NCBI GenBank assembly: GCA_936920195.1
Contig: CAKZHE010000071.1
Span: 1 to 64,000 of the forward strand
Reading direction: 5' to 3'
DNA: 64,000 nucleotides
Origin: an uncultured cyanobacterium
GTDB lineage: Bacteria > Cyanobacteriota > Cyanobacteriia > Cyanobacteriales > FACHB-T130
Of this stretch, positions 46,750 through 55,862 are shown piece after piece. Position 1 is the stretch's first letter, and each line of letters starts with the position of its first letter. The notes under the pieces are model-generated. The model did not search any database. It was not told the origin of the DNA and saw nothing but the letters and a program-made list of their open reading frames with translations. The position numbers and the translations under genes are program-made.

Positions 46750-48309
46750 GTGTCATTGATTGAAAACTTCGATGAAGTCCTGCTCCACCAGTTTATGCGT
46801 TTAGTTGCCCAGCGGACAGGTTTGCACATTCGCCACCAGGATAGGGAAGGCTTTGCCAAAAAAATCTGGTCTAGAAGTAAATTACTGAAATTTTCCCTGG
46901 AAACCTATTATCAGTTTTTAGAAACCAATTCTCCCAAAACTGAACAGGAATGGCAAGAACTTGCCCCCTTAATTACTACCGGAGAAAGTTATTTATTTCG
47001 CGATCGCGGACAGTTTACCATTTTGCGCGATCGCCTCTTACCAGAATTAATTGCCAAACATCGCAATATTCGGAGTTTGCGAATTTGGAGCGCTGGTTGT
47101 TCTACCGGAGAAGAACCCTATTCCATTGCCATTGTTCTCAAAGAATTAATTCCTGACATTGACAAATGGAATATTTTTATTTTAGGCACAGACATCAATC
47201 CCGAAGCCATTAATAAAGCTCAACAGGGGATTTATAATGCTTGGTCATTTCGGCTAGTAGATCCAGAAATTCAAAAGCGGCATTTCCATGCCGGGAAAGA
47301 AGAATGGCAACTTGATCAAAAGATTCGCAAAATGGTCACATTCCGTTGCGGTAACTTAGTCAAAGACCCTTTTGATAGTCAGAGTTCCGATATTTATGGA
47401 CTGGATTTGATTATTTGTCGGAATGTCTTTGTTTACTTTGAAACCCAGGCGATCGCCCAAGTATTGAAAAAATTTTACCATGTCCTCAAACCCGGAGGTT
47501 ATTTCATTGCTGGTCATGCCGAAATTCACGGACAACACCTTAGTGCTTGGCAGCACAGAGTTTTTCCCGAATCAGTTGTTTATCAGCGGGGCGAAAATTC
47601 CCTAGCAAGTAATGGCAATCATGGCGAAGTTTATCAATCCCCAGTTTTAGATTGGCAATCTCAACCCGCCCCGACAAAAATCAAGTTATCTGCCACTTCA
47701 GTAGCATCTCCCCCAGTTAATAGCATTTCCTTGCCAGAAACCAAAATTAATTCCGGACTTAATTGGCGAGCAATTCCTGTTCCTGAGCCAACCCCCGCCG
47801 CTCAACCAAACCTCCAATTAATTTGGCAAGAAGCACAAACCCTGTTTCAAAAAAAACAATATACTCAAGCACTGCAAAAAACTGACCAATTATTAGAATG
47901 TCATCCCCAGCATTTTGATGCTTGCTATCTCAAAGCTCAATTGCACGCTAACTTAGGAGAATACGACCAAGCCGTGCAATCTTGCCAGCAGGGAATTCAA
48001 CTCAATTCCCTAGCAGCCGAACCCCATTACTTACTGGCACATATTGCCGAAGAGCAAGGGAATATCGAAGCCGCTAAACAGCTATTTAAAAGAGCAATTT
48101 ATTTAGATTCCAGCCATGTTTTGGCTTACTTGCATCTGGGCTTTATCTACGAAAATGAAGCAGATAAATCTAGAGCCGAAAGAATGCGAATCACTGCTTT
48201 GAAAATTTTGCAGACATTGCCACCAGAATTTTCTATCGATCGCCAAGCCAATTTGACAGCAGGCGAATTAATAGTACAGGTTAAAAAACTTTTAAAAGCT
48301 GGGGTTTAA
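46750..48309 (+). CDS. cheR: CheR-type methyltransferase with C-terminal TPR repeats
   Basis: 519 residues from the GTG at 46750 (AAGGAG about 7 nt upstream). The CheR all-alpha N-domain (about 5-75) is followed by the S-adenosylmethionine domain: TTGESYLFRD, IWSAGCSTGEEPYSIA (glycine motif), ILGTDINPEAI and DLIICRNVFVYF. After a Pro/Ser-rich linker, three or four TPR units occupy about 355-490. It would methylate chemoreceptor glutamates; the TPR part may bind receptors or partners. The CheW gene begins 5 bp later. Confidence 0.92.
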   Translation: MSLIENFDEVLLHQFMRLVAQRTGLHIRHQDREGFAKKIWSRSKLLKFSLETYYQFLETNSPKTEQEWQELAPLITTGESYLFRDRGQFTILRDRLLPELIAKHRNIRSLRIWSAGCSTGEEPYSIAIVLKELIPDIDKWNIFILGTDINPEAINKAQQGIYNAWSFRLVDPEIQKRHFHAGKEEWQLDQKIRKMVTFRCGNLVKDPFDSQSSDIYGLDLIICRNVFVYFETQAIAQVLKKFYHVLKPGGYFIAGHAEIHGQHLSAWQHRVFPESVVYQRGENSLASNGNHGEVYQSPVLDWQSQPAPTKIKLSATSVASPPVNSISLPETKINSGLNWRAIPVPEPTPAAQPNLQLIWQEAQTLFQKKQYTQALQKTDQLLECHPQHFDACYLKAQLHANLGEYDQAVQSCQQGIQLNSLAAEPHYLLAHIAEEQGNIEAAKQLFKRAIYLDSSHVLAYLHLGFIYENEADKSRAERMRITALKILQTLPPEFSIDRQANLTAGELIVQVKKLLKAGV

Positions 48310-48314
48310 AGCCA

Positions 48315-49367
48315 ATGGAATTTCAACCATACTTAATTTTTAGGTTAGGCACTTCTATTTATGGCTTAGATGCCCTAGCTGTGCAAGAAATTTTCTTTTT
48401 ACCAGAATTAATCCCCATTGTTGAAGCTCCCCAGGATATTGTGGGGATGATTAATCTGCGGGGGGAAATTCTGCCTGTGATGGATCTCAACCGCCGTTTA
48501 GGACAACCCCATCAAGAATATTCTCTGACCGATAGTATCATTGTGTTAGAGAAAAAAGGTTGGCGAATTGGCATCGCAGTGCAACAGGTTGATGAAGTCC
48601 AAAATATTGACTTGAATGACATCAAAACCGATCTTTCTTATGGCAGAAATGCCAGAAATCAACAGGCAGAAAAATCGGCAACTCAGCAATATTTTTTAGC
48701 TGGAGTGGCGAAATTAGAAGATAATTTGATTTTGTTGCTAGACTGCGATCGCCTACTCCAAGATTCCGCTCCAGTTTCTGACTTAGTGGCAGATAGCATT
48801 ACTGACAGTCATAAAGCTGCTAATTCCAATCTATTTTCCCATATTACCCCTGAAGAAAGAGCTATTTTTCGAGAACGGGCTAAAAACCTAATACTTTCGA
48901 CCGAAACTCAAGATTTTGCTGGTTTAATTCCCCTAGCAGTAATTGGTTTAAATGGCGAATATTTTGGCCTAGATCTCAAAAATGTTCGCGAATTTACTGA
49001 CATTCGCAAAGTTACTCCCATTCCCTGTTGTCCTCCCCATATTGTCGGTAATATGAACCTGCGGGGGGAAATTGTCACCTTAGTTGATATTCGCCGCGCT
49101 TTGAATTTAGAACCCAAAAATGCCAGCAATTCCTCGAAAGCAATGGTGATCAAAATTGACGAATTAGTCGCTGGGATTACCGTTGATGAAGTCCTAGATG
49201 TGATGTATGTCAATCCCTCAGAAATTAAGTCCGTACCGACAGCCATTCATGCGTTCGCAGACGAGTATTTACGAGGAACAGCACCCTATCGAGAAAAAAT
49301 GATGGGCATCCTAGATTTGCCAGAAATTTTAACTACTGGACAAATGAATGTGAATGAAGAAATTTAA
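48315..49367 (+). CDS. cheW: Tandem-CheW scaffold protein
   Basis: 350 residues with two CheW domains. The first (about 4-155) has VEAPQDIVGMINLRGEILPVMD; the second (about 200-345) has PCCPPHIVGNMNLRGEIVTLVD. It links receptors to a CheA-type kinase. Two domains in one chain could bridge two receptors or two pathways. The methylase CheR is its upstream operon partner; the receptor and kinase genes are not in the window. Confidence 0.92.
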   Translation: MEFQPYLIFRLGTSIYGLDALAVQEIFFLPELIPIVEAPQDIVGMINLRGEILPVMDLNRRLGQPHQEYSLTDSIIVLEKKGWRIGIAVQQVDEVQNIDLNDIKTDLSYGRNARNQQAEKSATQQYFLAGVAKLEDNLILLLDCDRLLQDSAPVSDLVADSITDSHKAANSNLFSHITPEERAIFRERAKNLILSTETQDFAGLIPLAVIGLNGEYFGLDLKNVREFTDIRKVTPIPCCPPHIVGNMNLRGEIVTLVDIRRALNLEPKNASNSSKAMVIKIDELVAGITVDEVLDVMYVNPSEIKSVPTAIHAFADEYLRGTAPYREKMMGILDLPEILTTGQMNVNEEI

Positions 49368-49455
49368 ATGCAATGTTTAAAATGGCTAATTAATAAATCG
49401 GCGTTGCTCAATCATTCCGTTATCAAGCAACGCCTGAAATTCAATATCAGACAGC

Positions 49456-49740
49456 TTACTTTTTAATGAGCCGCGCCTCCTTAATCATGGCTACCAGGGT
49501 ATGATGTGCGTCCTCGGCATTAGCCAGGGTATGATTGAATAACACCCGTAGGGGCAGAGGCGTACCATCAACTTGCGCTTGCAAATTCATCCCCTCTGCA
49601 TCAATGGAGAGCATTTTGGCAGCAGTGGCAGCCGGAGCATTACCAAAGGCTTGGGCGTAAATCAAAACTGCATCTGCATGATCTTCATTCATGTGTTTGC
49701 AGATGCGATCGCTGATTTCTGTAGTAAACTCTTCTGACAT
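49456..49740 (-). CDS. DUF2470-domain protein
   Basis: 94 residues from the ATG at 49740, with GAGGAG close upstream (complement of CTCCTC at about 49749). DRICKHMNEDHADAVLIYAQ is the DUF2470 signature. This domain is the C-terminal part of HugZ-type haem-utilisation proteins; the H-M-N-E-D-H cluster could touch haem. Standalone cyanobacterial copies have no fixed role that I know of. Confidence 0.85.
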   Translation of the reverse strand: MSEEFTTEISDRICKHMNEDHADAVLIYAQAFGNAPAATAAKMLSIDAEGMNLQAQVDGTPLPLRVLFNHTLANAEDAHHTLVAMIKEARLIKK

Positions 49741-49928
49741 GATGGCACTCCTCAGTTTTTCCATTTAGCAATTCACTATGGCATGAATGGTGCAATCGTG
49801 GCGGCAATGTTGAAAAGCACACCTTTAGGGACGAATGCCATTCGCCCCTACTAGAATATATTCTATTTTCGTACCTCATCTATTTGAGAACTGCTATAGA
49901 TCAATATTGATTTAAGATAATTGGGACT

Positions 49929-50156
49929 TTAGGTCAGTCCCGCTGATGATTTAGATTCCTGCTGTTGGAGAGCTAGACGTTCGGCTCGCTGGCGATGTAA
50001 AATCCCTAGAGGACTGTTCTGATAATCTTCCTCCAATTTAGCATTTAGCTTGTCTAAATCAGCAATCAGCACATCCCATCGCTGGCAAATTTCCTTCAAT
50101 TTGGCAATGTGACGCGCTCTAGTTTCAGCATCAGGGATTTTGGGTTGTTCGATCAT
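49929..50156 (-). CDS. Small helical cyanobacterial protein, function unknown
   Basis: 75 residues, coiled-coil-like (AKLKEICQRWDVLIADLDKL; NAKLEEDYQNSPLGILHRQR). There is no signal peptide and no known motif. Conserved-hypothetical appearance; stands alone between the DUF2470 gene and the export pair. Confidence 0.6.
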   Translation of the reverse strand: MIEQPKIPDAETRARHIAKLKEICQRWDVLIADLDKLNAKLEEDYQNSPLGILHRQRAERLALQQQESKSSAGLT

Positions 50157-50281
50157 GACAAATTAAAGTCTCTCTTAATTTCTCTAACCGTGGCATCTGT
50201 TGCCCCTTGTCCTCAATAATCCCAATGCGGAATTTGCTCAAACGGCTTATCACCAAAGTCTACTATGGCAAATCTTCAGGA

Positions 50282-51568
50282 TTAAGCACTCCGCAAAGCT
50301 ACAATGGGATCGAGTTTAGCAGCTTGACGGGCGGGAACAACGCCAAAAAATAACCCAATGCCTCCAGAAACCCCCACTGCCATCAAAATTGCAATCGGAG
50401 AAATGCCAGCTTTGAGGGGAGTGACAGCACTGATTAAGAAAATGCCACTAATTCCTAATAAAGTTCCCACCAAGCCGCCAGCCGCCGAGAGAATAATCGC
50501 TTCAATTAGAAATTGAATCAGGATGTCTTTTTCCTGAGCGCCGATGGCTTTGCGAAGACCAATTTCCTGAGTTCGTTCGGTGACAGAAACCAGCATAATA
50601 TTCATTACTCCAATGCCGCCGACTAAGAGGGAAATTGCGGCGATCGCTGCTAACATTAAAGTCAAGGCTCCGGTAATTGTCCCGACAATTTGCAGAATAT
50701 CTTTTTGATTGCGGACAGTAAAATCGTCTTCCCCAGTAATTTTGTGCCGCAAGCGCAATAAATTGGCAATTTGAAATTCAGCGGCGGCTAAACTTTCCGT
50801 ATCCTTTGCCGAAACGGAAATAAAGGAAACTTCTAAACCGTAGGGAGACGTTCTGCCCATAATCCGGTTGCCCATAGTCGTAATCGGTAGAAAAACGGTA
50901 TCATCTTGATTGCTCCCCAAGAATGATCCTTTGGGTTCCATCACCCCAATCACCGAAAAACTGACATTTTTAATTCTGATTTTTTTACCAATGGGATTGG
51001 TATCTCCAAAAAATTTGGTAACTAAATCAGGTCCTAAAACCGCCACTTGATTGTTGCTCTTAATATCCAGTTCGCTAAAAAATCTCCCTTTGGCAATATC
51101 AAAGCTGCGGACAGTTAAGAATTCTGGAGTTGTGCCAATTAACTGCGTATTACTATTTTTATTGCTATAAGTCACCGCTTGACGAGTTTGGATTTGGGGA
51201 GCCACTTCTTTCAGAGAAGGGACTTGAGTTGCCAGAGCTTTAGCATCTTCTAAAACTAGGGTTTTGGGAACATCTCGATTTCTTTGAGCGTTCTGATTGC
51301 CCGGAATCACAAATAACACATTTGGGCCTAGGGATTCAAATTGTTCGGAAGCTAGTTTTTGCGCCCCTTGTCCCAAACCTACCATCGCAATAACAGAGGC
51401 ATTACCAATAATAATCCCCAACATGGTGAGACTACTTCTCATTTTATTGGCGACTAAGGTTTTCGCCGCCATTTTGACACTTTCAGATAGGGATAAGCCC
51501 GATCCTAGGGGCAGGGGGGGGAGCGTTAGTTGCTGGGGCGGAGGAGGGAGAGTTGAGGATTTCTTCAT
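50282..51568 (-). CDS. MacB/FtsX-type ABC transporter permease
   Basis: 428 residues. One N-terminal helix (about 45-65, RSSLTMLGIIIGNASVIAMV), a large periplasmic MacB domain (about 75-290), then three helices with IGLRKAIGAQEKDILIQFL and the end PARQAAKLDPIVALRSA. No ATPase domain is fused, unlike MacB itself, so it needs a separate ATPase, not seen here. Its ATG overlaps the stop of the upstream membrane-fusion gene as TAATG. Confidence 0.9.
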   Translation of the reverse strand: MKKSSTLPPPPQQLTLPPLPLGSGLSLSESVKMAAKTLVANKMRSSLTMLGIIIGNASVIAMVGLGQGAQKLASEQFESLGPNVLFVIPGNQNAQRNRDVPKTLVLEDAKALATQVPSLKEVAPQIQTRQAVTYSNKNSNTQLIGTTPEFLTVRSFDIAKGRFFSELDIKSNNQVAVLGPDLVTKFFGDTNPIGKKIRIKNVSFSVIGVMEPKGSFLGSNQDDTVFLPITTMGNRIMGRTSPYGLEVSFISVSAKDTESLAAAEFQIANLLRLRHKITGEDDFTVRNQKDILQIVGTITGALTLMLAAIAAISLLVGGIGVMNIMLVSVTERTQEIGLRKAIGAQEKDILIQFLIEAIILSAAGGLVGTLLGISGIFLISAVTPLKAGISPIAILMAVGVSGGIGLFFGVVPARQAAKLDPIVALRSA

Positions 51569-53001
51569 TAGCTACCTTCTTTGGGTTTCTGGTCTTTGGG
51601 TAAGTCAATAAAGACGCGATCGCCTTCATTTAAACCGTCTAAAACTTGAGTTTGATCTTGCACGCTGGAACCAATAGTTACAGCCTTAAATTTAGGTTGA
51701 TTATCGCTATCGACAATCATCACCCCAGTCTTGCCCTTTTCGGTGACAATAGCGACAGTAGGAACTACTAAAGCATTATCTACTTCTTTGCCCAAAAAGG
51801 TTAAATCTACGTTCATTCCCGATCGTAAATCTTTGCCATCATCTAAAGATACCCGGACTTGAAAAGAAGTCACGCTTTGGTCAACCACAGCTTCCGGCGA
51901 GACTAACCGAACTTTGCCCGGAAAGTCTTTATCGGGATAGGCATCAGCCACAATTTTTACTGGTTGCCCAGGGATAATTTGCCCAATATCTACTTCCGGA
52001 ACTTTAGCCAGAACTTCTAAACCTTTGGCGATCGCTACAATGGAAGTGGAAGTTGCCGAAGCCGTACTAGAAGCCGTAGTTGTGGGGGTAACAAATGCGC
52101 CCTCGCTAGAATATTTCTGAGTCACAACTCCCGAAAAAGGAGCGCGAATAATCGTATTTTCCAACTGTTCTTGAATTACTTGCACTTGCCCTTGCGCCGC
52201 CACCACCGCCGCTCGCAATTGGGCAATTTGTTCCGAGCGAGTGCCATTTTGCAACTGTCGGAGAGATTGCCGCGCCTCTTCCGCCGCTGCTCGCAGTTGG
52301 GCAACCTGTTCGATTCGCCCTCCCTGTTGAGCTTGGCGCAACCGCTGTTGCGCTTCCCGCAAATTGGCTTCGGCGGTATTGTTATCGGCTTTTGCTTCCG
52401 CCAATTTATCCAAAGTTACCGCTCCCTGTTTCGTCAGAGATTCATAATCTCTCAGCCGTTCTTGACTCAATCGCACTCGCCCAAGGGCCGAATCCACCTG
52501 CGCTTGGGCTTGGGCAATCTCCTCTGGACGGCCTCTCTGTGCCTCGGCAAGACGGGCTTGGGCTTGGGCGAGGCGAGCGCTGGCTTGGGCAATTTCCTCT
52601 GGACGGCTGCCATTAGCGGCCTCAGCCAGACGCGCCTGAGCTTGGGCAACATTGGCTCTAGCTTGAATTAGTTGGGCTTCAATATCTGCATTATCCATTT
52701 GGGCAATTAACTGTCCCTGTTGGACGCGATCGCCCTGCTCAACGTACAATTTGGATAGGCGACCGGAGGTTTTGGGACTGAGGTTCACCGTCTGGACGGG
52801 AACTACCGTACCGCTGGCAGTAATCTGCAACTGCAAAGTTTGTGCCTTCACCTGGACGGTAAGTTTCTCTAAATTAACTGCTGGTTTAGAACGATTTAGG
52901 GCGAAGTAGGTCGTCCCACCAATCGCTAAAATGCTAGCAGCGATCGCCCCAATAATCCAGGGAGTAGGGTTTTTAACTTTACCGATAATTGGAAATTCCA
53001 T
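51568..53001 (-). CDS. MacA/HlyD-family periplasmic adaptor (membrane fusion protein)
   Basis: 477 residues from the ATG at 53001 (MEFPIIGKVKN). The longer frame to 53145 adds an atypical leader. One N-terminal helix (about 10-30), then a split lipoyl domain (SGRLSKLYVEQGDRVQQGQL and NTIIRAPFSGVVTQKYSSEG), enclosing a long alpha-helical hairpin (about 85-260) with repeated Ala/Gln units such as QAQARLAEA and RPEEIAQA. Beta-barrel and membrane-proximal domains follow. It links the inner-membrane permease to an outer-membrane channel. The hairpin's duplications are unusual in number. It is translationally coupled to the permease. Confidence 0.9.
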   Translation of the reverse strand: MEFPIIGKVKNPTPWIIGAIAASILAIGGTTYFALNRSKPAVNLEKLTVQVKAQTLQLQITASGTVVPVQTVNLSPKTSGRLSKLYVEQGDRVQQGQLIAQMDNADIEAQLIQARANVAQAQARLAEAANGSRPEEIAQASARLAQAQARLAEAQRGRPEEIAQAQAQVDSALGRVRLSQERLRDYESLTKQGAVTLDKLAEAKADNNTAEANLREAQQRLRQAQQGGRIEQVAQLRAAAEEARQSLRQLQNGTRSEQIAQLRAAVVAAQGQVQVIQEQLENTIIRAPFSGVVTQKYSSEGAFVTPTTTASSTASATSTSIVAIAKGLEVLAKVPEVDIGQIIPGQPVKIVADAYPDKDFPGKVRLVSPEAVVDQSVTSFQVRVSLDDGKDLRSGMNVDLTFLGKEVDNALVVPTVAIVTEKGKTGVMIVDSDNQPKFKAVTIGSSVQDQTQVLDGLNEGDRVFIDLPKDQKPKEGS

Positions 53002-53206
53002 CGATTCAGTCTTAAAATTTGAAGGGGCGACAACAAGGAAATTTTTTCGCGGGCAACCTAGGGTAACATCAGTAATGTCCGTGGTTCGGAAACTTTGTAT
53101 TCCCCCTGATTGAGCTATCTCGATCTTAATTATAGTTCGCTTCAAGATTATTGGTGTACCTCACCAAATCGAGAACCGCCATAATAGGCTGATAACAAGA
53201 TACCTT

Positions 53207-53890
53207 ATGAACCTGAAATTGTTTGACCAACCTGTTTTCCAGGCGATTTGGTTTCGCAAGGCGACAGCGATCGCTTTAATTAGTATGATCTCTGGTTGTG
53301 CGATCGCGCCTAAAACTGCGCCCCAAACTACATCACCTTCCCCAGATTCTTCCCCCCACTCAAATATGATGGATCATAGCAGCATGATGGACTTGGGTCC
53401 AGCCGATGCTGATTACGATCTCCGTTTCATTGATGCCATGATTCCTCACCATCAAGGAGCCGTCATCATGGCCAAAGATGTTTGGCAAAAATCCCCGCGA
53501 GCCGAACTGAAAAAACTGGCGACGGGAATTATCAGCGCCCAAAATCAAGAAATTACCCAGATGCAGCAATGGCGGCAATCATGGTATCCCAAAGCGCCAA
53601 ATAAACCTATGGCTTGGCATTCTCCCATGAATCAGATGATGGAAATGCCTCCTAATCAAGTTCAAGCAATGCGAATGGAAATGGATTTGGGAACTGCTGA
53701 TGCTAACTACGATCTGCGGTTTATTAATGCTATGATTCCCCACCATCAAGGGGCAATTGTGATGGCAAAGGATGTTTTACAAAAATCGCAGCGTCCAGAA
53801 ATACAGAAATTAGCCCAGGATATTCTCAGTTCTCAACAGGCAGAAATTGAACAAATGAAACAGTGGCGAAAATCTTGGTATAACAATTGA
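53207..53890 (+). CDS. Lipoprotein with two DUF305 domains
   Basis: 227 residues. The signal ends ISMISGCAIA, a lipobox, with Cys near 31. Two copies of the DUF305 unit follow: DADYDLRFIDAMIPHHQGAV (about 68-87) and DANYDLRFINAMIPHHQGAI (about 168-187), each followed by helices and a WR-x-SWY ending. The spacer between them is Met/Pro-rich. DUF305 proteins are ferritin-like helical proteins often near copper or mercury resistance genes; the Met and His richness suggests metal binding (inference). The duplication is internal to the gene. Confidence 0.85.
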   Translation: MNLKLFDQPVFQAIWFRKATAIALISMISGCAIAPKTAPQTTSPSPDSSPHSNMMDHSSMMDLGPADADYDLRFIDAMIPHHQGAVIMAKDVWQKSPRAELKKLATGIISAQNQEITQMQQWRQSWYPKAPNKPMAWHSPMNQMMEMPPNQVQAMRMEMDLGTADANYDLRFINAMIPHHQGAIVMAKDVLQKSQRPEIQKLAQDILSSQQAEIEQMKQWRKSWYNN

Positions 53891-54243
53891 CATACTCCCC
53901 TGAGAAAAGGCACAGGGATTCTAAGGTCGAACAGCAATTGCAGGCATTAGCCCGTCTGACATCACCTAACTTAGCGGTTGATGTCCCAACCGCACAAATA
54001 TTTCTAGCCGCGTTTTCATCCCGACCATTGACTGATTGACAGGATGGACAACGCCATTCTCTTACCGATAAATCTAAACTGGATAAAACATGACCGCAGT
54101 GCGAACAAGTTTTATGCGACGGTTAGTCACCTCCTCATATTTCCGAACCAGGTGTTTTCGGGCTTGTTCTCGATTGTTTGAGCCTATTTGTTTCTGAGAA
54201 TGTTGTTGACTGGCTTTCTTAATGGCCTTGGTAGTACCGTTTG
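53891..54243 (-). pseudogene. tnpB: Decayed IS200/IS605 TnpB gene with internal deletion
   Basis: On the minus strand, bases from about 54243 to 54117 translate as NGTTKAIKKASQQHSQKQIG followed by SNNREQARKHLVRKYEEV, TnpB middle-region helices. The frame then shifts near 54116, and the sequence continues with the zinc-finger end CSHCGHVLSSLDLSVREWRC and NGRDENAARNICAVGTST. The RuvC core between these parts is absent, so the nuclease is dead. The last bases before the DUF305 stop (GACATACTCCCCTGAGAAAAGG...) look like the right-end hairpin of the element. It follows the DUF305 gene directly. Confidence 0.75.
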
Positions 54244-54450
54244 TGGAGTGCTATACAAAGCGATCGCTTGACATTCAAGACAGTCGCTACCTATGATTCA
54301 CAACTACTATTTTGACTTCCCTTTGCGTCCTTTGCGCTCCCTTTGCGTCCTTTGCGTTAAAAAAAAATCATTGATAAGAGGATATTGGCTATCACGCTAT
54401 TGTCCCACCAACCCACCAGCAGCAGACAATGGACGTTAAAGTTGCCGTTT

Positions 54451-54521
54451 GAGCAATAACTACCCCTGTTGGACGCGATCGCCCTATTCAACCTACAATT
54501 TAGATAGGCGACTGGAGGTTT
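54451..54521 (-). pseudogene. HlyD-gene fragment
   Basis: A 71 bp stretch about 87% identical by eye to 52701-52772 of the adaptor gene, in the same relative strand. It covers the SKLYVEQGDRVQQGQLIAQ-coding segment with a 1 bp gap. It ends 2 bp before the next gene's ATG and so forms that gene's leader, including its GGAGG ribosome site. Source could be duplication of the local gene or the remnant of a paralogue. The rest of the gap 54244-54450 has CCTTTGCGTCCTTTGCG tandem units (about 54318-54358) and no gene. Confidence 0.7.
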
Positions 54522-54523
54522 GA

Positions 54524-54931
54524 ATGAGCGAGCTAAGTAATGTTGAAGTAGTTAAGCAAATCTATGCGGCCTTTGGACGGGGCGATATCTCTGGAATCGT
54601 CAATGCTCTAGCCGATGATGTGGAATGGGAAACTCCCGCTCCCGGCGGAGATATTCCTATCGGTGGTCGGTGTCGAGGTCGTCAAGAAGTAGAAGACTTC
54701 TTTGTTCGTCTGGGGCAGTATTCCGAAATGCACCATTTTGAGCCGCAAGACTTTATTGCTCAGGGTGATAAAGTTGTAGTCTTGGGGCGGTATCGGGAGT
54801 TTGCCAAAAATACAGGCCGGAGCTTTGAGCTTGATTGGGCGATGGCTTGGACTTTCCAGAATGGTAAAGTGACGAAATTCCGGGAATATTCAGATTCCCT
54901 CCCGATGGCGATCGCCTTTGGTGTTATTTAG
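54524..54931 (+). CDS. SnoaL-like/NTF2-fold protein
   Basis: 135 residues. NVEVVKQIYAAFGRGDISGI and ALADDVEWETPAPGG at the front and AWTFQNGKVTKFREYSDS at the end are classic for the SnoaL-like/ketosteroid-isomerase-related group. It has a cone-shaped pocket; the substrate cannot be told. GGAGG lies about 9 nt before the ATG and is supplied by the HlyD fragment. Confidence 0.85.
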   Translation: MSELSNVEVVKQIYAAFGRGDISGIVNALADDVEWETPAPGGDIPIGGRCRGRQEVEDFFVRLGQYSEMHHFEPQDFIAQGDKVVVLGRYREFAKNTGRSFELDWAMAWTFQNGKVTKFREYSDSLPMAIAFGVI

Positions 54932-54954
54932 CTATTAATTGTTGAGGCTGTACC

Positions 54955-55836
54955 GTGCCGAAATTGACTTCTGTATTATCTTTTGTTGTCCTTGGTCTAT
55001 TTAGCTTGCCAGCACCAGTTTTTGCCCAAGCGCTGATGCCCTATGCCCTGCAACCAGATGCCGCTGACTTGGAACAGCAGGGGTTGAGTTTAGCTCAAGA
55101 TGCTGTGCAATTGGCCCGCTTCCAGCAGGTGGAGATGGCACTATCGAGGGCGCAATTGGCCACCCAGCTAGCCCCGAAAAAGTTTGAAACTTGGTTTTTG
55201 CTGGGTAGTTTATATGTGCAAACCAAGGAAATTGATAAGGGAATTGAGAGTTTGCAAAAAGCTAAATCTTTAGCTCCCAATAACGAAGGCATTCTGTTTA
55301 CCTTGGGTTCGGCATATTTTCAAAAAAGCGATTATAATCAGGCCGTCACTTTAATTCAAACTGGGTTAAAAATTAAACCCGATGTGCCGGAAGCCCTGTT
55401 TGATTTGGGGAATGCTTATTTCCGCTTAGGCAGATTATCCGATGCGATCGCCCAATATGACAAAGCAGTAAAATCGGAAGCAAAATTCTGGCCTGCCATC
55501 AATAATACTGGTTTGGTCAAGTACGAACAGGGCGATGTAGATGGGGCGATCAAAGATTGGCGCAGCGCCCTACAACTGGGAAAAAATGAACCAGAACCAG
55601 AATTAGCCTTGGCAGTCGCTTTGTATGCTAAAGGCGACCAAGAACAAGGGTTAAGATTAGGGGAAGCTGCCCTGAAAAAGGATGCTCGCTACGGGGATTT
55701 GAAATTTTTGGAAGAAAATCTTTGGGGCGATCGCTTGCGGGCAGAAACCAAAAAATTCCTAGAAATTCCCCGAATTCAAGCGATTATTGCCGATGCCAAA
55801 GACCAACTGCCAGTCCAGAAAACCACGCCTCAATAG
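54955..55836 (+). CDS. Exported TPR-repeat protein
   Basis: 293 residues from the GTG at 54955. A signal peptide (about 1-25, ends PAPVFAQA) is followed by six or so TPR units (for example WFLLGSLYVQTKEIDKGIES, ALFDLGNAYFRLGRLSDAIA). It is conserved in cyanobacteria as a periplasmic or thylakoid-lumen TPR protein. It begins 23 bp after the NTF2-fold gene. A role in complex assembly is possible, but no partner is evident. Confidence 0.82.
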   Translation: MPKLTSVLSFVVLGLFSLPAPVFAQALMPYALQPDAADLEQQGLSLAQDAVQLARFQQVEMALSRAQLATQLAPKKFETWFLLGSLYVQTKEIDKGIESLQKAKSLAPNNEGILFTLGSAYFQKSDYNQAVTLIQTGLKIKPDVPEALFDLGNAYFRLGRLSDAIAQYDKAVKSEAKFWPAINNTGLVKYEQGDVDGAIKDWRSALQLGKNEPEPELALAVALYAKGDQEQGLRLGEAALKKDARYGDLKFLEENLWGDRLRAETKKFLEIPRIQAIIADAKDQLPVQKTTPQ

Positions 55837-55862
55837 TCGGGATTGGGGATTTTCCCCAATGA

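Noticed and set aside
52171-52671. 166-codon frame opposite the adaptor gene
   Set aside because: Shadow of the repetitive coiled-coil coding region on the other strand.
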